The notes under the pieces were generated by a model, which saw nothing but the letters and a program-made list of their open reading frames with translations, ran no database searches and was not told the DNA's origin. DNA of 64,000 nt from assembly GCF_023065955.2 (NCBI RefSeq), contig NW_026623078.1, positions 6,520,199 to 6,584,198 on the forward strand. Reading direction: 5' to 3'. The stretch comes from Ursus arctos. Its lineage: Eukaryota; Chordata; Mammalia; Carnivora; Ursidae. The position numbers and the translations under genes were made by a program. Within the stretch, counting starts at the first letter, position 1. Each line of letters begins with the position of its first letter. Positions 10,761 through 22,835 of the stretch are shown in pieces.

Positions 10761-13340
10761 CCACTGCCCTATGGGCTTCCTTTTTATATTTGCTTAGTCA
10801 TAGGATTAAAGTACCTAATCCCCTTTTCTTTGCTTTTTCTCAATTGATTTTCTAAATTTGTTTGTCAATTCTCTGCAGTGAAATCTACTGGCAAGTTTCT
10901 TTTTGCTGGCTTCAGCCAGTTTAAATCTTGAGCGAACTTTAGCTGGGGCAGCCTGTAAATCAGTGGACTCGATCCTCTCTGACACTTTTAGTTCTCATAA
11001 GCTCTACATTAACATCCCCTACTCTTCTGTTAGCTCAGCAGCCTTCTCCACTGCCAAGCAAACCCAAGATCCATGCCCCAAGGGATTACTCTCAAATCAC
11101 AGTGTGCTCTATGCCTGGCTGGAGAATTTCCTAGGGCTTTATTTCTGCCTAGATTCTCCCTCATTCACCTTAATATGCTATTCTGTCTGGTATCCAGTTG
11201 GCCATTTAGGACACAGGCATCTCAGGACAGAAGTACATTGACATGATAGAATGATTTATGGGGCTGTGGAGTCTTCACTGCATTGCAGTAGCCAGTGGGG
11301 CAGGGAGGCAACAAGAGAAATTTTCCTCTAATCTTAGAGTAGTTGTGCTTCTTCCAAACAACTAAATTATTTTACTTCATCATATATATACCGATTCATG
11401 TCACTGACCATGCATTCCTATTTCTTTTTAAATATTTCTGCCCACATTATTCTTCAGTTTGTATCCTTATACATTTTGGAATGTCAATATTTTTCAAAAA
11501 TTAATTTGACACTAGCCATTATTCTGCAGCTATTCTAGAGAATTATGATTTTCCATTTTCTCAACAAGAAAAATACAACTCTAAACAAACACAACTCAAA
11601 CAAAGATAGAGCCTTGACACTTTGGGACCCCATGATAGACTAGAGATCAGATTCTTTGTACCTACATATCAAGTATAGATCAGCCTTACTTCTTTACAGA
11701 AATACACTAGGCTTATTTCAATACCTTGTCATAAGTCTTATGAATGAGTATCTCCCTCAGGTAAATATCCTCTTCTTACAAACACTCCAAATAACCTCCC
11801 ATATTTTCCTCTTTTGTGTTTGCATCTGTTTTCCACTGATCTCTTCAGAAATCGATCCAATAATGTACAAATTTTAGTTCTATCCAGTCAACTCAGGAAA
11901 AATAAAGGTTAAATACATTCAAGAAGACTTTTATCTTCAACACTCCAAAGCTTGGGACTGCAAGTAAACCTACAGAGGTAAACATTGGCTATAATTGATA
12001 ACATGAAAGTGATCTATTTATTCCCCTACTGTCAGTTGTAAGAATTATCTTTACGTATCAGGGATTTTACATCTATTTCAAGTATGGTACTACAAGTTTC
12101 GGTATGTCTGTCCACTCAGGGTATGTTTTTACACCCTCCTCCCCTCATCTCAGTGCTTCTAAGCACTTCATCCCAAAGATCATGCAACTATATAGGGATA
12201 TTTTTACACAAACCAACATATTGCCTCAAAATCTTCTCTCTTCCCCTCTGTTGCATTACCAGGCAATTTCTTTTTCATTATTTCTCTCATGGGGAAACCA
12301 ATGTGACTCAAAGATTTAGTCCCCCAAAAGAAACTAATAATGGGCTCGGTATTGGCCTTCTCTGAGACAACATTATGTCACTCTCTTGTGTATCTAATTA
12401 GCTTATTTCCCATTTTGAAGAATCATATATAGCTTTGACTTTGAGGGAAGATTATGTATAGAAAGTAAGACTGAGCTCTCTGAATTTCTATTCTTCCAAA
12501 AATGTAAATCCTGTGGCTGAACAGGCAGGTAGGAAAGATGCTTTTTAATTATAAAACTACACCTATCATGGTTGTGTCCCTTTCTCTCTCTCTCCCTTAA
12601 TTCTGCTTCAGCATCTGTTTCTCTGTAAAATATTAGTGTCAGAAATATTCTCCTTTTGAAATATTTTTGTCCTTTTACTCTACACCATCACTCTCTTACT
12701 CTCAAATTTCAATCACTGCATTGCATTGTCTTATCAAATAAATTCTACACACTGACACATAGACACATACACACACACACCTTCTGATATGTTCAATTTG
12801 TCCTCTTACTGTGAAAAATTTTCAAGATTCATGTGTTTCAATTTTTGTGCTCTCCAACTCATTTTAAACCTTTTATTCCACTGTGTAAAACAGACATCCG
12901 GCCTCAGCTATTCCTGCCCTATTTGAGAACCAAATTCTGTTTTAAACAAAAGGAAGGAAGTCTCAATTCTCCACCTCCAGGATTCTGGTGTGATTCCCTC
13001 TCCTTCAGTATTACTTTCATCCACATTTGAAGGAACCAGCCAATGCCTAATCTGAGAGGCTATTCTCAGAGTCAGAAAGCTTCTGGCCCTGTGCCAGGGG
13101 ATGGTACAGAGGAGCTGGTGGCTATAAGTTCTGAGATGGAACGGTTCAAGGACTAACCAGATTATGTGAAGAAACAGGAAAGGGGGTTAGCAAGAGAAAT
13201 TCCCAATGGCAAAAAAAAAAAGTCTTTCAGGAAGGGAAGCCAATTTTATTTTAAATGAATAAAAACTGAGGGTTGACAGACCACTTCCAATTAGGTTACG
13301 GTGACCCTTTCAAATATAAATATGTCTAGCCTCTTCATGT
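10761..13340. other. No gene or clear repeat recognised
   Basis: Probably unique intergenic DNA. A 112-codon frame at 10903-11241 has no recognisable motif. A short (CA)n tract lies at 12766-12780. I see no RNA gene or recognisable promoter here. Confidence 0.4.
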
Positions 13341-13354
13341 TTCTTCCTAATAAG

Positions 13355-13560
13355 CAGGTGTAGAGCACTACTGAGGAAGACCATTGGACTGGAACTTAGG
13401 CTGATTCTAGTTCTGGCCCTGAGAATGTATTCCTGTGAACACTCTGGCCAGCCATTTACCCTCACGGGGTTGGCCCTCTACCTGTAGAATGAAGTGACTG
13501 AATAGGTTCTCTCAAAGTTGTTTCCCACTTCTATACAAATCTATAATTCTGATCATCTTA
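13355..13560 (+). mobile_element. MIR-like SINE relic
   Basis: The order of decayed segments fits a MIR: TTCTAGTTCTGGCCCTG, then GCCATTTACCCTC, then CTACCTGTAGAATGAAGTGA, then CTTCTATACAAATCTATAATTCT. It is the usual mammal-wide relic and strongly diverged. Confidence 0.65.
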
Positions 13561-14004
13561 TTTGTTTAATATGTATCTATATTTCTTATTTAATGATGGG
13601 TCTTCCCAGGCCCTGAATGACTGGAAAAGTTTACATCTCCAAGAGGAAGATAGCAAAATCTATGGGGACTTGACTTCTGCCAAACTCCTGAGAGCTTCAC
13701 AAAGTCACCAGGGTTTTCTAAAGAGGCAGAGAAACCAAGCGCATGGTCTTTTTCTCTCTCAGATCCTGAGGATTTCCTCATCAGTGACACATGCTAATTC
13801 CAGATGTTTGTAATAAAAAGGGCAGAAATTTCTTCACTCATTTAAATACTCACTTTTTATGTATATATAACTGGACTATACCAGGAAATACAAGTTTATG
13901 GAGAAGATATTATTAAATCAATTTCTCTATATATTTGTGAGGGCTACTGTTTTGTTTCTTCTATGAACAATTTAGTACCTATTTCTAAGAAATTCATTCA
14001 TCAT

Positions 14005-14100
14005 ATATTTCCTGGGCTTTTTCTATGTGCCAGCCACTGTTTTAGGCAGGTGATATAGTGTTAGGCAAAGCAGAATGGGTGCCTATATCAAAAACTTTAA
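14005..14100. mobile_element. L2-like relic
   Basis: The TATGTGCCAGCCACTGTTTTAGG segment followed by TGTTAGGCAAAGCAGAATGG resembles the common L2 3' region. It is short and diverged. Confidence 0.45.
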
Positions 14101-14109
14101 TTTTATATT

Positions 14110-15355
14110 TATGAAAATCTATGAATACTAGAATGAGGGTAAGCCAAATAGTGCCTGGAGGCTAAATGGATGCTTTTGGTTACTTCCTAATTTTTTTAGA
14201 GGTGATTCACCTGCCAGTTCACTGAGGCATCATGTTCAACCACTCTATCTACCAAACCCCACTGCCACACCCATGATTCATATGCTTAAAGTCCTGTCTG
14301 CATCTCAGTGGTTATTTTCCCTACAGCATTACTATTACTTTCCATCTTTCCAGTCAAAATATACCTAAAGCAGTGAATGGAAACCCAAGTAAAGTTCATA
14401 CCCAGGTGTTTGTAATGTATCAATATGTGTTGATTTAAACTATGACAGGCACCTAAGCAAAGATGTGCAATGTTCTACCAATGCCTTTCTTTGATCATCG
14501 ATTTATCCTCCCTATTTGACTATTAGGAATTTATTTCTTTTCTTCACCCTTCTTTTATTTTCTTACACTCCTTCCCATTGATCTTCATTCTTCCCCTTTA
14601 TTTATGCGTTCCTTCCTGCCTGTCCTTTACACATGCTACTGACTCTGACTCCACCACATTGAATACACTCAGTTCCATATTTTCCATTGTGATTGTCCAC
14701 AGTATAATAATTAAAGTTCATAAACAGATTATATTATATGCTGTAAATGGAAGTTTAGAGACTTTAGGATTATAGGTTCATGCAGTGTGGGATTTTCCTG
14801 TTTATAAAAATTATCACTCAAACTCCAATGCAAACACCATTTCAGCAGTACAAACCTAACAGTAAGATATACACATAAAAAACAGACTTCAAATGTGTAT
14901 TAACTGTTATTATGTTAACTGTTATTTTTCTATACTCATTTCTAATTGCTTATTTTATTATTCTTGATTATATTTTCAAAAGGTTATCTATTTTTTTGTT
15001 TTTTTTAAACTTTTTTATATGCTCATATACACTATTCCAATTTTCTAGGAGTCAATACATATTATTTTTGGTTTTAATTTTTATTGTTCTATTTAACTTG
15101 AATTCCTCGAGTTTAATTTTTGCATCCTTTTCTAACTTCTTAAGTTGACTCATTATCCCATGTACTTGAATTAATAAGAGCAATTTAAAGCAATAGATGG
15201 CCTCTGAGCGCATCTTTGCTCATACTACCAAACCCATGCTCTGGGCTCCCATTATTTTGTAAATAATTTACTATCAATTAAATAAAAGATCTGTCAATAA
15301 CCAATTTAAATTATCAACATTTAACACATCGTGTGAAGCACTCCTCAAAGTTAAT
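14110..15355. other. AT-rich upstream region of OR-A
   Basis: No repeat family or gene is recognised. An upstream non-coding exon and promoter for OR-A, if they existed, could lie here, but I see no convincing TATA box or first exon. Confidence 0.35.
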
Positions 15356-15359
15356 TCCT

Positions 15360-15376
15360 TCTCTCATTTCTTTCAG
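15360..15376 (+). promoter_or_regulatory. Candidate splice acceptor before OR-A
   Basis: A pyrimidine-rich run ending in TTTCAG lies 33 bp before the OR-A start codon. OR genes normally have an intronless coding exon preceded by an acceptor that joins a 5' untranslated exon, so placement and sequence both fit. Confidence 0.5.
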
Positions 15377-15409
15377 GTCACTTTAGAGTCTTCCCTTCCT
15401 TATGATTCG

Positions 15410-16315
15410 ATGGACCAAGGAAATGGCTCTGTGGTAACTGAGTTCATGTTACTGGGACTTGCACAATCCTTGGGAATGCAGGTTTTCCTTTTTCTCTTCT
15501 TCTCTTTGTTCTATGTGGGAATTATCTTCGGCAACCTCTTCATTATGTTAACAGTAATTTTTTATTCTCACTTACACTCCCCCACGTATATCCTGCTGGC
15601 CAACCTATCACTCATTGACCTGGGTCTTTCATCCACCACAGTTCCTAGGATGATCTATGATCTTTTCAGTGGTTGCAAAATCATTTCCTTCCATAACCGC
15701 ATGATACAAATGTTCTTTATTCATGTCATGGGAGGAGTTGAGATGGTACTACTCATAGCCATGGCATATGACAGGTACACAGCCATTTGCAAGCCTCTCC
15801 ACTATCTAACTACTGTGAACCCCAAAATGTGCATGCTTTTGATAGTGGCTGCTTGGATCATTGGGGTGATTCATGCTGTGTCTCAGTTTGTTTTTGTCAT
15901 AAATTTACCATTCTGTGGCCCTAGTAATGTGGGGAGCTTTTATTGTGATTTTCCTAGGGTTATTAAACTTGCATGTATGGACACTTACAGACTAGAATTT
16001 GTGGTCACTGCCAACAGTGGCTTCATATCTATAGGCACCTTCTTTTTCTTAATTGTATCATACATCTTTATTCTGATCACTGTCAGACAACATTCTTCAA
16101 AAGATTTATCCAAAGCATTTGTCACTCTGTCAGCTCACATCACTATAGTGTTTTGTTTTTCACTCTGTGCATGTTTCTCTATGTGTGACTTTCCCTACCA
16201 AGTCAATGGATAAATTTTTTGCCATTGTGGACTTTGTCATCACTCCTGTATTAAATCCTGCCATCTATACTTTAGGAACAAAGATATGAAGGTGGCAATG
16301 GGAAGGCTGAGTTGA
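15410..16315 (+). pseudogene. Olfactory receptor family 4-like, OR-A (nearly intact)
   Basis: This is a seven-transmembrane odorant receptor of OR family 4 type, closest by eye to the 4F/4K group. The frame is open for 267 codons. It has an N-glycosylation site (N5-G-S), G-N in TM1, LHSPTY (usually LHSPMY) after TM1, MAYDRYTAIC at the end of TM3, SYIFIL in TM5 and KAFVTLSAH entering TM6. Residue 97, normally the TM3 cysteine of the conserved disulfide, is Arg (CGC at 15698-15700, one transition from TGC). After about codon 250 the homology continues but the frame is lost: two extra bases near 16170, one missing near 16186 and one missing near 16274, so the predicted protein ends at 16213. TM7 homology (NPAIYTL, then N-K-D-M-K) runs to a TGA at 16313. 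The expected full length is about 301 residues. A shortened protein would lack TM7, so I call it a pseudogene. Confidence 0.9.
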
Positions 16316-16534
16316 CAAGTTGTAAGTTCTAGGGAGATGCCATAACAGATTTCATTGGTAAGAGCACAAGATGAATGTCGTGGACCATCAGGACCCTTGT
16401 GATCACCATGAACATTATGGATTATGCACAATTCATTATCACCTTAAAAAAATGAGAACTCTACATAAAAGAGATACTGAATTAAAGAACTTCACTTTCA
16501 AATAGAGCTGCAGTAATTTCTGTTAAGTATGAAA

Positions 16535-16540
16535 AATAAA
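16535..16540 (+). promoter_or_regulatory. Possible polyadenylation signal of OR-A
   Basis: AATAAA lies about 220 bp after the end of OR homology. Such hexamers are common in AT-rich DNA, so this is only a candidate. Confidence 0.3.
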
Positions 16541-16702
16541 GTGTTATATATTCCTACTGGCCTATAAAGTTAAATTGCAATTTCATCAATGACTACACTC
16601 AATTTTCATGTAATTGTTTTATATATCCATGTAAATACATATGTGTACATATGATTGAGCTTTATCGGTACCTTCCTACTGATTATAAGCATCACTAGGA
16701 AT

Positions 16703-16717
16703 CAATTAATATTTCTT
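16703..16717. repeat. L1 target-site duplication, left
   Basis: A 15-bp CAATTAATATTTCTT identical to 23091-23105. It marks the 3' side of the minus-strand L1. Confidence 0.9.
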
Positions 16718-17008
16718 TTTTTTTATTTTTTTATAATGATTTTTTATTATATTATGTTAGTCACCATACAGTACATCCCCGGTTTTCGATGTAAGGCTCG
16801 ATGATTCATTAGTTGTGTATAACACCCAGTGCACCATGCAATATGTGCCCTCCTTACTACCCATCACCGGCCTATCCCATTCCCCCACCCCCTCCCCTCT
16901 GTAGCCCTCAGTTTGTTTCTCATAGTCCATAGTCTCTCATGTTTCATTCCCCCTTCTGATTACCCCCCTTTCTTTATCCCTTTCTTCCCCTACTGATCAT
17001 TCTAGTTC

Positions 17009-20000
17009 TTATGTTCCATAGATGAGAGAAATCATATGATAGTTGTCTTTCTCTGCTTGACTTATTTCACTTAGCATTATCTCGTCCAGTGCCGTCCATG
17101 TTGTAACAAATGTTGAGAACTCGTTCTTTCTGATTGCTGAGTAATATTCCATTGTATATATGGACCACAACTTCTTAATCCAGTCATCTGTTGAAGGGCA
17201 TCTCGGCTCCTTCCACGATTTAGCTATTGTGGACATTGCTGCTATGAACATTGGTGTGCATATGGCCCTTCTCTTCACTACGTCTGTATCTTTGGGGTAA
17301 ACACCCAGTAGTGCAATGGCTGGATCATAGGGTAGCTCAATTTTTAACTTTTTAAGGGACCTCCACACGGTTTTCCAGAGTGGCTGTACCAACTTGCATT
17401 CCCACCAACAATGTAGGAGGGATCCCCTTTCTCCACATCCTCTCCAACAATTGTTGTTTCTTGCCTTGTCTATTTTTGCCATTCTAACTGGCGTAAGGTG
17501 GTATCTCAGTGTGGTTTTGATTTGAATTTCCTTGATGGCTAATGATTTTGAACATTTTTTCATGTGTCTGTTAGCCATTTGTATGTCTTCATTGGAAAAG
17601 TGTCTGTTCATATCTTCTGCCCATTTTTTGATTTGTTTATTTGTTTCTCGTGTATTGAGTTTGAGAAGTTCTTTGTAGATCTTGGATACCAGTCCTTTAT
17701 CTGTAGTGTCATTTGCAAATATCTTCTCCCATTCCGTGGGCTGCCTCTTAGTTTTTCTGACTGTTTCCTTGGCTGTGCAGAAACTTTTAATCTTGATGAA
17801 GTCCCATAAATTCATTTTATCTTTTGTTTCTCTTGCCTTTGGGGATGTATCATGAAAAAGGTTGCTTTGGCCGATGTCGTAGAGGTTGCTGCCTATGTTC
17901 TCCTCTAGAATTTTGATGGATGCCTGTCTCACATCGAGGTCTTTCATCCATTTGGAGTTTATTTTTGTGTATGGTGTGAGATAGTGGTCAAGTTTCATTC
18001 TTTTGCATGTAGCTGTCCAATTTTCCCAGCACCATTTATTGAAGAGACTGTCTTTTTCCCACCGGATGTTTTTTCCTGCTTTATCAAAGATTAGTTGCCC
18101 AAAGAATGAGGGTCCATTTCTGGGCTCTCTATTCTGTTCCATTGGTCTGTGTGTCTGTTTTTGTGCCAGTACCATGCTGTCTTTGTGATCACAGCTTTGT
18201 AGTACAGCTCGAAATCCGGCATTGTGATGCCCCCAGCTTTGTTTTTCCTTTTCAACAGTTCCTTGGAGATTCGGGGTCTTTTCTCGTTCCATAAAAATTT
18301 AAGGACTATTTGTTCCAGTTCTTTGAAAAATGTCCTCGGTATTTTGATCGGGATAGCATTGAAAGTGTAGATTGCTCTGGGTAGCATGGACATTTTAACT
18401 ATGTTAATTCTTCCGATCCATGAGCATGGAATATATTTCCATCTTTTTATGTCTTCCTCAATGTCTTTTAAGAGTGATTTATAGTGTCTAGAATAAAGGT
18501 CCTTTACGTCTCTGGTTAAGTTAATTCCAAGGTAACGTATGGTTTTTGGTGCTATTGTAAATGGGATGGATTCCCTAATTTCTCTTTCTTCGGTCTCGTT
18601 ATTCGTGTACAGAAATGCAACTGATTTCTGAGCATTGATTTCGTATCCCGCCACGTTACTGAATTGCTCTATAACTTCTAATAGTTTGGGAGTAGCTTCT
18701 TTTGGGTTTTCCATATAGAGTATCATGTCATCTGCAAAGAGAGACATTTTGACTTCTTCTTTGCCGATTTGAATACCTTTGATCCCTTTTTGTTGTCTGA
18801 TTGCTGTTGCAAGGACTTCTAGTACTATGTTGAATAATAGTGGCGAGAGTGGGCATCCTTGTCGTGTTCCTGATCTTAAGGGAAAGGCTTCCAGCTTTTC
18901 CCCATTGAGAATAATATTTGCAGTAGGCTTTTCATAGATGGCTTTTATGAGATTGAGAAATGTACCCTCTATTCCTACACTCTGAAGGGTTTTAATCAGG
19001 AAAGGATGCTGTATTTTGTCAAATGCTTTTTCGGCATCGATTGAGAGGATCATATGGTTCCTGAGTCTTTTCTTGTTGATATGATGTATCACGCTGATTG
19101 ATTTGCGAATATTGAACCACGCTTGCATCCCAGGGTATGAATCCCACTTGATCGTGATGGATAATCCTTTTAATGAACTGTTGGATTCTATTAGCAAGTA
19201 TCTTGTTGAGGATTTTGGCGTCCATATTCATTAGGGAAATCGGTCTGTAATTCTCCTTTTTGATGGGGTCTTTGCTTGGTTTGGGGATCAAGGTAATATT
19301 GGCCTCATAGAATGAGTTTGGTAGCTTTCCTTCTGTTTCTATTTTTTGAAATAGCTTTAGGAGAATAGGTATTATTTCTTCTTTGAATGTTTGGTAGAAT
19401 TCCCCAGGAAAACCGTCCGGGCCTGGAGTTCTGTTATTTGGAAAGTTGTTTATCACTGACTCAATTTCTTCATAATTAATTGGCCTGTTTAAGAAATCAA
19501 TTTCTTCCTGTTTCAATCTTGGTAGTTTATAGGTTTCCAGGAAGGATTCCATCTCTTCCAGATTGCTTAGTTTATTGGCATATAGCTGTTGATAAAAATT
19601 TCTAATAATCCTTTCAATTTCAATGGTGTTCGTCGTGACCTCTCCTTTTTCATTCATAATTTTAATAATCTGGGTCCTTTCTCTTTTCTTTTGGATAAGT
19701 CTTGCCAGTGGTCTGTCAATTTTATTGATTCTCTCCAAGAACCAGCTTCTAGTCCTGTTGATCTGCTCTACTGTACTTCTGGTTTCTGCTTGATTGATTT
19801 TAGCTCTAATTTTGGTCAACTGCTTCCTCGTGCGTGGATTAGGCCTGTCCCTCTGTTGCTCTTCCAGCTTCTTGAGGTGAGAATATAAAAACTGCATTTT
19901 AGATTTTTCTATTCTTTTGAGTGAGGCTTGGATGGCTATGTATTTCCCCTTTAGGACCGCCTTTGCAGTATCTCATAGGTTTTGGACTGTTGTATTTTCA

Positions 20001-20836
20001 TTCTCATTGGTCTCCATAAATTGTTTAATTTGATTTTTGATTTCCTGGTTTATCGAGTCATTCCTGAGCAGGATGGTTCTTAGTCTCCAAGTGATTGAGT
20101 TTCTTCCAAATTTTTCCTTGTGGTTGAGTTCCAATTTCAGAGCGTTGTGGTCTGAGAATATGCAGGGGATAATTTCAATCTTTTGGTATCGGCTGAGACG
20201 TGTTTTGTGTCCCAGAACATGGTCTATTCTTGAAAATGTTCCATGGGCATTAGAATAGAATGAGTATTCTTTGGTTCTGGGGTGTAGTGTTCTATATATA
20301 TCTAAGAGGTCCAACTCGTCGAGTATGGCATTCAAAGCCTTTGATTCTTTGCTTAGTTTTTGCCAGGGTGTTCTGTCTATTTCTGATAGTGGAGTGTTGA
20401 GGTCCCCTACTATTAATGTATTTTTATCTATATGTCTCTTTATTCTGGTTAAGAGTTGGCTAGTGTATCTTGCTGCTCCCCTGTTGGGGGCATATATATT
20501 TATAATTGTCATATCCAGTTGTTGAATACTTCCTTTAAGAATAATATAGTGCCCTTCTGTGTCTCTAACTATAGCCTGTAGTTTAAAATCCAGTTTATCT
20601 GATATGAGAATTGCTACCCCAGCTTTCTTTTGAGGTCCATTTGCTTGAAAGATGGTACTCCATCCCCTTACTCTCAGTCTGAATGCATCTTTGGGTTCGA
20701 AATGAGTCTCTTGTAGACAGCAAATGGATGGGTCATTTCTTTTTATCCAATCTGCAACCCTGTGGCGTTTTAAGCAAGAATTTAAACCATTAATATTAAG
20801 ATTGAGTACTGAGAGATATGCTTTTAATTCTGCCAT
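17009..20836 (-). pseudogene. L1 ORF2 (endonuclease-reverse transcriptase), damaged
   Basis: The span is 3828 nt, or 1276 codons, the normal ORF2p length. The N-terminal apurinic-like endonuclease lies at about residues 1-240: LNINGLN, QETHF, GDLNTPLSEIDR and SDHN. The reverse transcriptase has [15 protein letters not shown] and the catalytic FADDM (near 18724-18738). The C-terminal cysteine-rich segment C-W-R-G-C-G...H-C-W-W-E-C lies near 17380-17460. Lesions: codon 288 is TGA (19973-19975) where related copies encode Trp; one extra base near 19133, inside the GFIPG-like segment; one missing base near 18105. It would normally nick target DNA and copy L1 RNA in the nucleus. The three lesions should abolish the full-length protein, although the endonuclease domain alone remains open. 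Confidence 0.93.
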
Positions 20837-20908
20837 GTTGTCAGTAAAGTCTTTGTTTGTATTGGCTGTGACTTTCTGCTTTGTATCACTCTTGGGGCCT
20901 TTTTACTT

Positions 20909-21815
20909 TTATAGAACCCCCCGTAATACCTCCTGTAGGGCTGGTTTCGTGGTTATGAAATTGGCTAGTGACTGTCGATTCTGAAATGTCTTTATTTCTC
21001 CATCAATTCTGAATGACAGCCTTGCTGGATAAAGGATCCTTGGCTGCATGTTTTTCTCTGAAAGAGATTTAAAAATGCTCCCCCAACCCTTTCTCTCATT
21101 CCAGGTCTGTGTAGACAGGTCTGACGTAATTCTGATGCCTTTGCCTTGGTACGTGAGAAATTTCTTTGCCCTGGCCGCTTTCAATACTGTATCCTTGGAT
21201 CTAATATTTGCGAATGGCACTATGACGTGACGTGGTGTAGGTCTGTCATGGTTGAGCTTGGGAGGGGTCCTCTCTGCCTCTTGGACACGAATGTTTGTTT
21301 CCCTTGCTAGATTAGGGAAGTTTTCAGCTACAATTTGTTCAAATATCTCTTCTAGACCTCTGTTTTTCTCCACCCCCTCGGGGATGCTGATGATTCTAAC
21401 ATTGGATCGTTTCGTTGAGTCAGTAATCTCCCGTAGCCAACATTCGTGGGCATGGATTTTTTTAAGACCATCTTCTATTTTTATTTTTTCCTCTATTAAC
21501 CCATCCTCCAATTCACTACCCCTTTCCTCTGCTTCAGTGACCCTGGCCGTCAGAGCCTCTAGTTTTGCCTGCATTTGGCTCATAGAATTTTTAATTTCTG
21601 TCAAATTCGCTCTCATTTCCGCCCTTAGGGATTCTATATTCTCAGTAACATTTTCCTTAATACTTTTTTCAAGTCTACTCATTATCTTGACCATTGTTAC
21701 TCTGAATTCCATTTCTGATAATTTGGTTACATCCATGTCTGTTACTTCTGTGGCAGAGGCCACAGACTCACTGTCTTTTCTTTGCTGGGAGGGGGGGGCT
21801 TCTCCTTCTTGTCAT
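20909..21815 (-). pseudogene. L1 ORF1 (RNA-binding chaperone), 1-bp frameshift
   Basis: ORF1p forms trimers that coat L1 RNA. The long frame contains a coiled coil (about the first third, rich in E/K/L heptads such as MQAKLEALTARV), then an RNA-recognition-like domain and a C-terminal domain ending RQSLANFITTKPALQEVL. The likely ATG is at 21815 (M-T-R-R-R-S-P...). A run of eight Cs (21791-21798, seen as Gs on +) puts this start out of frame with the rest, where seven would be in frame. Either this is a real homopolymer slip or an assembly error. Without it the protein would be about 301 residues, shorter than human ORF1p (338) as expected for carnivore L1. Confidence 0.88.
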
Positions 21816-21905
21816 TCTGATGAGGAGAGGTTGCGGGGTTGTCCAGAGCCCAAATTATTGACTGGGTCCCAGGCCGTGCCCCTTGTTTTATAGGGATCTT
21901 AGAGA

Positions 21906-21917
21906 TGTGGGCTTCTT
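21906..21917. repeat. Nested SINE target-site duplication, left
   Basis: TGTGGGCTTCTT, identical to 22119-22130. Confidence 0.85.
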
Positions 21918-22118
21918 CTTTAAAGATTTTATTTATTTACTTATCTGAGAGAGGGAGACAGACAGTCAGCAAGAACGGAACAGAAGCAGGGGAGTGAGAG
22001 AGGAAGAATCAGGCTCCCAGCGGAGGAGCCTGATGAGGGACTCCTTTCCGGAACGCTGGAATCACGCCCTAAGCCAGAGACAGGCGCTCAATGACTGCGC
22101 CACCCAGGCACCTCGGGT
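21918..22118 (-). mobile_element. tRNA-derived SINE nested in the L1 5' UTR
   Basis: Read on +, it starts with TAAAGATTTTATTTATTTA and ends in GCGCCACCCAGGCACC, the reverse complement of the SINE head. Perfect 12-bp TSDs (21906-21917 and 22119-22130) show it entered after the L1. It separates the start of the 5' UTR from ORF1 by an extra 213 bp. Confidence 0.93.
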
Positions 22119-22130
22119 TGTGGGCTTCTT
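22119..22130. repeat. Nested SINE target-site duplication, right
   Basis: Identical 12-bp copy of 21906-21917. Confidence 0.85.
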
Positions 22131-22551
22131 GATTTTTCAGCCTGCCTTCTGTGTTCTGGGGGAGGGGCCTGCCGCGCCGATACTCAGGCAACCCTGTTTG
22201 GTTAGAGTCTCCGTGTCCCCTGCGAGGGAGGATGGGGATGGGCACTCTCTGAGCCAGTATTTCCAGGCTTTTGTTCTCTGGCGGCTTTCCCTGGCGGCCA
22301 GCTATGCTTCTTCTGAGAGTTAGAGCAGCAGAGGCTGCATTGTCACAGAACAGAGGGATTGCGGCCCGTTCTCCACTGATGTTCTGGCCACTTTAACTCT
22401 ATTACTGTTGGTGCTGCTCAACCCTGCAGCGTCCCGGGATGTGCGCACCAACTCGGCGTCCCTGCCCTCACTTCCAGGGCCGGCGCGTCTCTGTCTTTTG
22501 TGTTTCTAATGCCGCCAGCCACCGGCCGCCCCGCACGCTCCCAGGTCTCCA

Positions 22552-22835
22552 GGTCTCAGTCTATGCCCGGTGAGCACACCTCGATTCCAGAGTTTCGTGA
22601 GAAGCCTGGTGGCACGCGCACCCGGTTCAGGGTCTCAGTCTGCTGTTTCGCAGGTGCCGACCGCGAGTCCGCCTGCTCCCCCGTGCAGGTGGCCCGCCAG
22701 CCGCCAGCCGCCCAGCGCACCGGGATTCCGGTGTTCCGGGAGATGCCTGGTGGCGTGTTCACGGCTCACCGGTCTCAGTCCGCTCTCTGCGGGTGCCCTC
22801 TGTGAGTCCGCCCGCTCCCCAGTGCAGGTGGCTGC
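22552..22835 (-). repeat. Tandem GC-rich units in the L1 5' UTR
   Basis: The phrase GGTCTCAGTC begins at 22552, 22631 and 22771. The unit from 22631 to 22770 is 140 bp. The next copy repeats GCGGGTGCC, GAGTCCGCC and GTGCAGGTGGC, then leaves the pattern. The first copy keeps only the GATTCC...GCCTGGTGGC part (79 bp). Such monomers often carry L1 promoter activity, as in mouse L1, but that is inference here. Confidence 0.75.

Noticed and set aside
10210..11241. Series of 70-112-codon open frames in a GC-rich stretch, a possible gene
   Set aside because: The stretch up to about 10760 looks like an L1M-type leader with repeated phrases. The frames overlap on both strands, are proline- and serine-rich, and show no domain, splice pattern or start context worth trusting.
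11365..13340. Continuation of the segmental duplication beyond the L1 at 9484
   Set aside because: I looked for the sequence after 63780 (for example GGTGGGTTGGGATCTC) in this region and did not find a convincing match; a proper alignment might.
21252..21893. 213-codon + strand open frame
   Set aside because: It is the antisense shadow of L1 ORF1; its serine/leucine/isoleucine-rich composition follows from reading the coiled-coil region backwards.
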